Assembly: GCF_012396555.1 (NCBI RefSeq)
Contig: NZ_JAAXPS010000003.1
Coordinates: forward strand, 62,001 to 126,000
Length of the DNA: 64,000 bases
Source: Facklamia miroungae
GTDB lineage: Bacteria; Bacillota; Bacilli; Lactobacillales; Aerococcaceae
Reading direction: 5' to 3'
Under the pieces are notes generated by a model that saw only the letters and a program-made list of their open reading frames with translations, was not told the DNA's origin and did not search any database. How positions within the stretch are numbered: position 1 is the first letter of the stretch; each line of letters begins with the position of its first letter. Positions 58,805-64,000 of this stretch are shown one piece after another. A program made the position numbers and the translations under genes.

Positions 58805-59068
58805 TACTTTTCACAAAAAATTAATGCAATTCTCGTTCTTTGACACAAGTGTAAAACGCCTATATGAAAGCTTCTAGATGTATAAAAATTAGAAGATCGT
58901 GAAATATCAAATAAGCGCTTCCTTTAAGATTGTGATAAAATTCTCAAACGAATGACTTGCTTAATTAAATGTATAGGGAAAAATATTGAAGATATTGATG
59001 ACTTGTAGAATAATAAAGAATGTCCTATTCTTAAAAATAAGGATAGACATAGATGAGGAAGTGTAAGT

Positions 59069-60391
59069 ATGATTGAGAGTTTAAAATTATATTTTGAAGA
59101 TCAAAAATCGTGGTGGGTTTTTCTATATAATGTTATTTTCGCCTTTGTTTTAGCAGTATTTGTCATGTTGATGGATAGTCGTTATTGGGGAGATCTAGAT
59201 GCCTTGCCGAGTGTAATGCTGACAAGTCAAAATTTTGCTCAAATGATCTTAAGTTCTCTAGCAGGGTCGCTCTTTGCAGTTGCAACATTTACTTTTGCGA
59301 CTATGTTAAGTGTAATGTCCTATTATGCTTCCAGCTTTGGGCCAAGAACAATTGAGAATTTTCTGTTTCGTAAAGTATCCACTCAAACATTAGGCATATA
59401 CTTGGGAGGGTTTGTGTATTGCCTGGTTTCCTTGTTCTTTATGCGAGAGTCGGCAGACGAGTATTTAATTTTGTCAGGGACCGTTGCCTTGATGTATGGA
59501 CTGGCGAGTGTCTTATTTTTCATTCGGTTTGTCTATGATATTTCACAATCAGTTCAACACAACCAAGTAATTAAGGGGCTTTTTCAAAGAGCTTCGAAAA
59601 TTATTTCTCAAAATAAGCAGTTTTTTCAAGAAGCAGAATTTGTCAATCAATTACCTTCTATTCAAGGTGGAGCGAGTCAAAGTGTTTATTCATTGAAGAA
59701 GGGGTACCTCGATTTCGTGGATATAGATCGCCTATACGATTTATCTAAAGAATGCCATTGCTTGATCATTCTGAAAGTAAGAAATGGCGATTTTGTCGGT
59801 GAAGGAGCCGTTTTAGCCGAGGTATATTCGCCAAAAAAACAAAAAGAGTGGGAACAATTCCAAGAAAAGCTCAATCGTTGCTTTATTTTTCAACACGAAC
59901 CTTCTTCCATGTATAATCCTGATTTTGCACTATCTAAATTGACCGATATTGCTTTACGGAGTGCTTCTCCTTCCATTAACGATCCAAATACAATCAGTCA
60001 CGTCTTTCGCTATCAATCAATATTACTAGGAGAGTTGGGTCAGGCACCCGCTAGATATGCCGTTTATACTGATAAGGTAGAGCTTTCTTCTTCTCAGAAA
60101 ATAGAAGTGGGCGTTTGCTATGATTTTTGTCCTTTTCAAAAGATTTTGTTTCAAAATTTTGGTCAATTGGTTCAATACATCGCTAGAGATGCCTATTTGA
60201 TCAGAGATCTCTATGAAGCTTTATACTTTATAGGACTCAATTCTTCGCACAGACATCAAGAAGTGATTAAAGAGTTTGTCAATTATTTAACAGATAAGAT
60301 AACCCGTCACTTTACTTCTGAATATGATCAGAGAATGTTTCAGGAAGTGACAGAACGGATTGCTATGTTAAGACATACTACTGAGGATTAA
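59069..60391 (+). CDS. DUF2254 membrane protein
   Basis: 440 residues. Four membrane helices in the first 160 residues (VFLYNVIFAFVLAVFVMLMD; SLFAVATFTFATMLSVMSYY; TLGIYLGGFVYCLVSLFFM; a fourth before FIRFVYDISQS) and a large soluble part. ASSFGPRTIENFL and IALRSASPSINDPNTISHVF are the family's conserved blocks. Its function is unknown. The promoter region of about 280 bases upstream shows nothing clear; AGGAAGTG lies before the ATG. Confidence 0.85.
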   Translation: MIESLKLYFEDQKSWWVFLYNVIFAFVLAVFVMLMDSRYWGDLDALPSVMLTSQNFAQMILSSLAGSLFAVATFTFATMLSVMSYYASSFGPRTIENFLFRKVSTQTLGIYLGGFVYCLVSLFFMRESADEYLILSGTVALMYGLASVLFFIRFVYDISQSVQHNQVIKGLFQRASKIISQNKQFFQEAEFVNQLPSIQGGASQSVYSLKKGYLDFVDIDRLYDLSKECHCLIILKVRNGDFVGEGAVLAEVYSPKKQKEWEQFQEKLNRCFIFQHEPSSMYNPDFALSKLTDIALRSASPSINDPNTISHVFRYQSILLGELGQAPARYAVYTDKVELSSSQKIEVGVCYDFCPFQKILFQNFGQLVQYIARDAYLIRDLYEALYFIGLNSSHRHQEVIKEFVNYLTDKITRHFTSEYDQRMFQEVTERIAMLRHTTED

Positions 60392-60577
60392 TTAGAGGTG
60401 TAAAATAAAGTTGTATCGTGTTAAACTGTTTCTGTGAAGACATTTTAATTTATATAAAGACGCTTCATTCACACTGAGATGTTACTGACTATCATTAGTT
60501 TAAATTCGTTTTATTCAAGTCCTATTAGTATTTGGATTAATAAGAGTATCGAAGCAGACAAAAAAGTACAAAGCCAT

Positions 60578-60591
60578 TGAAAACGCTTAAA
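60578..60591 (+). promoter_or_regulatory. Likely cre site before the PTS IIB/IIA pair
   Basis: TGAAAACGCTTAAA matches the cre consensus except for the C near the 3' end. It lies 65 bases before the ribosome binding site of the PTS IIB gene. Confidence 0.55.
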
Positions 60592-60655
60592 TAATCAGTT
60601 AATATGTATGCTATAGAGTGAAATTATAGTTATTTATAATAATGGAGGGTGACTA

Positions 60656-60973
60656 ATGAGTAAAAAAACAATTATGTTGGTATGTGGTACAGGAATGTCT
60701 ACAACCATGTTGGTTAACAAAATGAATAACATCGTGAAATCAGAAGGATTAGATTATGACATTATATCTTCTTCAATTCAAGAGATGGAAGATTATGTTA
60801 ATAAGCAAAATATTGATGTCCTCTTATTAGGGCCACAAGTTTCCTACTTGTCAGAAGGCTTGTCGAAGCAATATGCGCCTAAAAAAATTGTGGTTGATAG
60901 TATTGATAAAAACGATTATGGCTTAGCTAACGGAAAAAAAGTTCTTGCCCACGCCGAATCACTTTTAGATTAA
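60656..60973 (+). CDS. PTS lactose/cellobiose-family IIB component
   Basis: 105 residues. The active cysteine lies in IMLVCGTGMSTTMLVNKMNN, the family's C-G-T/A-G-M-S-T motif; LLLGPQVSYLSEGL is also typical. It starts after a GGAGGG site, and a IIA gene follows after one base. No IIC permease lies near, so this pair must serve a permease coded elsewhere. Confidence 0.9.
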   Translation: MSKKTIMLVCGTGMSTTMLVNKMNNIVKSEGLDYDIISSSIQEMEDYVNKQNIDVLLLGPQVSYLSEGLSKQYAPKKIVVDSIDKNDYGLANGKKVLAHAESLLD

Positions 60974-60974
60974 T

Positions 60975-61307
60975 ATGAGAACAGAAGAAGTACAAGAAAT
61001 TGCCATGTTAATGATTGCTAATGGTGGGGATGCACGGAGTCAGTCTATGGAAGCGATACGGTTTGCTAAACAAGGTGACTTTGATCTAGCTCAGCAGAAA
61101 TTTGCGCTAGCCAAGGAATCAATCTTGACTGCTCATCAACTACAAACCAAACTTTTAGTGGGTGAAGCTCAAGGAAAAAGCTCGGAATTATCCTTACTAA
61201 TGATTCATGCTCAAGACCATTTAATGAATGCAATGACAGTCAATGATATGGCTAAAGAAATCGTCGATTTGTATCAATTAATCAAGCCGGTTCATAGAGA
61301 AATTTAA
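60975..61307 (+). CDS. PTS lactose/cellobiose-family IIA component
   Basis: 110 residues. LLMIHAQDHLMNAMTVNDMA carries the phosphorylated histidine; MLMIANGGDARSQSMEAIRF is the usual start. It follows the IIB gene at once and is followed by a terminator, so the transcript ends here without a IIC. Confidence 0.9.
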   Translation: MRTEEVQEIAMLMIANGGDARSQSMEAIRFAKQGDFDLAQQKFALAKESILTAHQLQTKLLVGEAQGKSSELSLLMIHAQDHLMNAMTVNDMAKEIVDLYQLIKPVHREI

Positions 61308-61320
61308 TAAAAATTAACGA

Positions 61321-61354
61321 ATCCCTCTTTTTAATAAAGAAGAGGGATCTTTTA
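61321..61354 (+). terminator. Terminator of the PTS IIB-IIA pair
   Basis: ATCCCTCTT (61321-61329) pairs with AAGAGGGAT (61340-61348), followed by CTTTT. Confidence 0.75.
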
Positions 61355-61449
61355 CACTTCCAAACATCAGAATATCCGGATTGTTGTATTGAAGAGAGGA
61401 GCTTTAATTGTTAAAATAAGCTTAAAAATGAAGTATAAGGAGTGGTTAT

Positions 61450-62310
61450 ATGTTGTCAGACTCAGTCAAAAAGCTAAAACAAAATTATGGTTTTTTTATA
61501 GGTGTTTTGTTAATAACATTAGTTGGAACATTTATTATAAATTGGATTTTAGGAATGTTAAATCCCGCTAACAATACAACGGAAGAAATAGTAGGGATGA
61601 TTAATCCTGCCATGTCACCGGATCAGATGATGAATTTAACCAGCGATATGTTAGCTAGCAAGTATACCGGTTGGGGGGGAGTTATTACACTTATCACAAT
61701 GATTCTAACTAGCTTTTTGAGCATTATGCAGCGACGTGCTTTTTTTCAAAAATTAAATTTTCCTGAAATGCGAATTGCTGATTCAGCTTTCTTTCATACA
61801 TCACCCTTAAAAATAATCACCCTTCCGGTGAAATCTTTCTTTGCTACTTTACTAGCAAGTATTGCACAAATTCTTATAATTGGAATCATTGCTTTTATTC
61901 TGTTTTCGCAACTAATGGAAAAAGGTTCGGGTGTACTTTTTGGAGGAGCAATCCTTCTGGGTTTGATTTATTTGATTATGGAAGTCTTTTTTGTTCCAAT
62001 TGGGTACTTGATTGCTTATGATGTAGATGGTAAATATAACTTCTGGTCAACTTTCACAAAAAGTCTTAGTATTGGTAAACGCCACTTTGGTCGTATTGTA
62101 AAAACTATATTTGTGAGATTTATTATAGTTTTAGTGCTTATAATTTTACCTCTATTATCAATCTTCTTCACATCCGACGGACTAGGTCCACTCGTTGCTG
62201 GTGGTTTAACTGGATTATTGGCTCTTCTTGCTTTTATTTTTTGGATCGGACCACTAGTCGAAGTTTACTTAATTAACACTTTGAATAAAATTTTTGAATT
62301 GGAATATTAA
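61450..62310 (+). CDS. Membrane protein, paralogue of 62908-63750
   Basis: 286 residues with about six membrane segments. It opens DSVKKLKQNYGFFIGVLLIT and shares blocks with the protein at 62908-63750: FFQKLNFPEMRIADSAFFHT, SPLKIITLPVKSFF, IAYDVDGKYNFWSTFTKSLS then IGKRHF, and the C-terminus TLNKIFELEY. This looks like a DUF975-type integral membrane protein, but I am not sure. Function unknown. AAGGAGTGG precedes the ATG. The PNPOx-like gene follows 22 bases later. Confidence 0.75.
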   Translation: MLSDSVKKLKQNYGFFIGVLLITLVGTFIINWILGMLNPANNTTEEIVGMINPAMSPDQMMNLTSDMLASKYTGWGGVITLITMILTSFLSIMQRRAFFQKLNFPEMRIADSAFFHTSPLKIITLPVKSFFATLLASIAQILIIGIIAFILFSQLMEKGSGVLFGGAILLGLIYLIMEVFFVPIGYLIAYDVDGKYNFWSTFTKSLSIGKRHFGRIVKTIFVRFIIVLVLIILPLLSIFFTSDGLGPLVAGGLTGLLALLAFIFWIGPLVEVYLINTLNKIFELEY

Positions 62311-62332
62311 GTGAAAAAGCTTAAGGAGACTA

Positions 62333-62785
62333 ATGATGAATGTTGACACCATTATGGATATATTGCAAAATGACATGAAAGTAGCTGTATTAGCTACGGT
62401 TGATTGCCAAAACAAACCCCATGCCCGTCATGTACATGTGGGGCTTGCAAATGATAAAGGGGTTTTTTTCATGACCAATCCAAAGACAAACCTCTACCAA
62501 CAGCTTCAAGATAATCAATACGTTGCAGTGACTGCAATGAAGGAAGAAGATTATTTGATACAGGTGATTCGAGTAGAAGGCAAGGTTAGAGAATTAGGTA
62601 AGGAAAAATTGGTTGAAATATTAGGAAGTAATCCTTATGTCGAAATGGTCTATCCCGACCAAGCGGACCGAGAAGGCGCCCAAGTGTTTCAAATCTTTGA
62701 AGGCCAAGGCTTTTATCACTCTCTAACTCAAGGCCATAAGTATGAGTTTGAGATTGGCGGCAATGTAGCTACCATTAATAATTAA
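62333..62785 (+). CDS. PNPOx-like split-barrel flavoprotein
   Basis: 150 residues. DTIMDILQNDMKVAVLATVD and KPHARHVHVGLANDKGVFFM followed by TNPKTNLYQQLQDNQYVAVT are typical of pyridoxamine-phosphate-oxidase-like proteins that bind FMN or F420. It has no full PNPOx C-terminus. Two ATG codons (62333, 62336) follow an AAGGAG site. Substrate unknown. It lies between two paralogous membrane-protein genes and is followed by a terminator. Confidence 0.85.
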   Translation: MMNVDTIMDILQNDMKVAVLATVDCQNKPHARHVHVGLANDKGVFFMTNPKTNLYQQLQDNQYVAVTAMKEEDYLIQVIRVEGKVRELGKEKLVEILGSNPYVEMVYPDQADREGAQVFQIFEGQGFYHSLTQGHKYEFEIGGNVATINN

Positions 62786-62803
62786 TAAAATGAAAAATTT
62801 TCA

Positions 62804-62841
62804 CCCTTTATAAATGTCCTACCGTTTATAAAGGGCTGATT
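62804..62841 (+). terminator. Terminator of the PNPOx-like gene
   Basis: A perfect 11-base-pair stem (CCCTTTATAAA at 62804-62814 with 62825-62835) followed by CTGATTTTT. Confidence 0.7.
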
Positions 62842-62907
62842 TTTAGCTATTTAGAATACTCGCACTTATGAAGTTGGTGGTATGACAGGAAAGTTAGGAG
62901 GAACAAG

Positions 62908-63750
62908 ATGTTCAAGGAAGCCTTAAAAAAGTTTCATAAAAATTATGGATATTATTTAGCTGTTTTCCTTATTCCGGTATTTGGTTTCTTTTTAATGAAT
63001 CGTCTTTTAAATTTAGTTGGAGCTACAAGAATAAATTTTTTTTCGATTATTAATCAACCCATTGTTTTTTTTAATAAAATAGCTCTTGATAAATTAATTG
63101 ATTCAGTGACTAATCAGATTATAGGAATAAATGGATTATTAACATTGATTTCAACTCTGTTCATTGCCTATTTATTTATAATGCTTCTGCGATCTATTTT
63201 TTTGAAATTAAACTTTCCCGCTACACGAATCATGGAATCTGCCTATTTTAAAAGCTCTCCTAAACAAGCAATCTTACTGCCGTTAAAATTATTTTTTACG
63301 CAATTTAGTATTTTTTTAGCAAGCAGTCTACTGTGGACCGGCTTAAACTTTATAATCTCGCAATTATTCGCAAGGAATTCCTTTGCTTCTTTCTTTGTTA
63401 TGGTTGGGGTAATCGTTTTAACTATTATCACAGTACCTATTGCCTTCTTGGTAGCCTATGATATAGAAGGAAATTACAATTTCTTGACAACCATCACTAA
63501 GGGGCTTTCAATAGGATTACGTCATTTCTGGCAAATTGCCAAAACGATTCTGGCTCAGTTCTTGATAGTTGCCTTGATCACTTTTGTTTTTGTGTGTATT
63601 GGAATAATACTTGTTGCTTTATTTCACTCACAAACTTTAATCGAAATTTATATAGCATTTGGGATTGGGTTTGCCGTTTTCTGGACGTTTCCGTTTTGTA
63701 TCATTTACATGGCTGAAACTATGAACAAACTATTTGAAAAGGAGTACTAA
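62908..63750 (+). CDS. Membrane protein, paralogue of 61450-62310
   Basis: 280 residues, about six membrane segments. Shared blocks with its paralogue: KKFHKNYGYYLAVFLIPVFG, FLKLNFPATRIMESAYFKSS, PKQAILLPLKLFF, VAYDIEGNYNFLTTITKGLS then IGLRHF, and ETMNKLFEKEY. Divergence is substantial, so the duplication is not recent. Function unknown. A GGAGG site precedes the ATG and a strong terminator follows. Confidence 0.75.
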   Translation: MFKEALKKFHKNYGYYLAVFLIPVFGFFLMNRLLNLVGATRINFFSIINQPIVFFNKIALDKLIDSVTNQIIGINGLLTLISTLFIAYLFIMLLRSIFLKLNFPATRIMESAYFKSSPKQAILLPLKLFFTQFSIFLASSLLWTGLNFIISQLFARNSFASFFVMVGVIVLTIITVPIAFLVAYDIEGNYNFLTTITKGLSIGLRHFWQIAKTILAQFLIVALITFVFVCIGIILVALFHSQTLIEIYIAFGIGFAVFWTFPFCIIYMAETMNKLFEKEY

Positions 63751-63764
63751 GATTAGTTAAAATC

Positions 63765-63800
63765 AAAAAACCATTCATCATTAACGATGAATGGTTTTTT
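63765..63800. terminator. Bidirectional terminator
   Basis: A perfect 15-base stem (AAAAAACCATTCATC at 63765-63779 with 63786-63800) with A and T runs on both sides. It separates the convergent genes at 62908 and 63815. Confidence 0.9.
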
Positions 63801-63814
63801 GTGTTAGCTGAAAG

Positions 63815-64000
63815 TTACTCTTCCTTTATACCAAATATATTTCTCACAATCTCTTCAATGATACCCCCAATGATAAAAATAATCCATGAGGTTGCCCAAG
63901 TCGAAGTCATAAAAGACCATATAAAATAAATGGCAGAGACAATTGGCCAATAGATATCATCAATCAGTTTATTGATTCGTTTATGACGTTCTTTTTCTTG
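63815..64000 (-). CDS. C-terminal end of a membrane-tailed protein (partial)
   Basis: The last 61 residues of a protein that runs out of the window. It reads QEKERHKRINKLIDDIYWPI then VSAIYFIWSFMTSTWATSWI and IFIIGGIIEEIVRN. A W-P-I, Y-x-x-W-S-F, W-I-I pattern of two hydrophobic segments is common at the C-terminus of XRE-type transcription regulators with membrane tails in Lactobacillales. The DNA-binding part is outside the window, so that identity is inferred. Confidence 0.6.
   Translation of the reverse strand, partial: QEKERHKRINKLIDDIYWPIVSAIYFIWSFMTSTWATSWIIFIIGGIIEEIVRNIFGIKEE

Overview
The window is AT-rich, Gram-positive DNA with strong AGGAGG-type ribosome binding sites, TTGACA/TATAAT promoters, a catabolite-repression (cre) box, an LPXTG surface protein, many PTS genes and TTG start codons. 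This fits Lactobacillales, perhaps Aerococcaceae or Carnobacteriaceae; family level is a guess. No rRNA, tRNA, CRISPR array or intact mobile element was seen.

Layout. (1) 1-8600 is decayed accessory DNA: relics of a MazF/PemK-like toxin, a RimJ-type acetyltransferase, a secreted-protein paralogue and unrecognised genes, plus a 15-bp tandem repeat. Inside it lies a compact four-gene operon (5050-7225): a GNAT-PUA-like fusion with a frameshift in an A7 run, an ASCH protein, a P-loop nucleotide-kinase-like protein and a DUF3850 (ASCH-superfamily) protein. It is the best candidate for an undescribed system. (2) 8613-14762: a two-component ABC transporter, a secreted acidic coiled-coil protein, a DUF218 membrane protein and a PgdA-like polysaccharide deacetylase. 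(3) 14884-22252: a nine-gene operon for peptidoglycan amino-sugar salvage (murQ, lactose/cellobiose-family PTS IIA, unknown membrane protein, IIB, IIC, mupG, amino-sugar kinase, murR-like regulator, anmK) behind a promoter with a candidate RpiR operator and a perfect cre box. (4) 22505-24274: a secreted C69 dipeptidase with an acidic repeat inserted in it. (5) 24639-31040: a PRD regulator, KDPG-type aldolase, galactitol-type PTS IIA/IIB/IIC, DgoD-type dehydratase and a small membrane protein, suggesting PTS uptake of a sugar acid that yields pyruvate and triose phosphate without a separate kinase. (6) 31239-35580: an ornithine-cyclodeaminase-family enzyme, an LPXTG surface protein and an MgtC-family protein.

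(7) 35598-44613: a complete shikimate pathway on the minus strand (aroB-aroA-aroC-aroE/K fusion-aroQ-aroF-pabC) and a divergent pabA-pabB fusion. No trp, tyr or phe branch gene is present, so this locus looks built for folate. The aroB leader holds a promoter, a terminator, a competing antiterminator and a possible Phe-containing leader peptide. (8) 44619-47266: a frameshifted acetyltransferase, an unknown papain-like protein and a decayed IS1182-family element ending six bases from cadA. (9) 47272-52663: a cadCA metal-efflux pair with a near-perfect ArsR operator, and a three-gene ABC exporter. (10) 52840-56445: a HhH-GPD DNA glycosylase, TspO, a pyrimidine-dimer-glycosylase-like protein, LOG, a DUF5052-like lipoprotein and a NimA-like flavoprotein. 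(11) 56536-58720: lplA, lipA and a free-standing lipoyl-domain protein in one operon. (12) 59069-64000: a DUF2254 protein, PTS IIB/IIA without a IIC, two paralogous membrane proteins around a PNPOx-like protein, and the C-terminal end of a membrane-tailed protein leaving the window.

All calls come from reading the sequence; no database search was possible.
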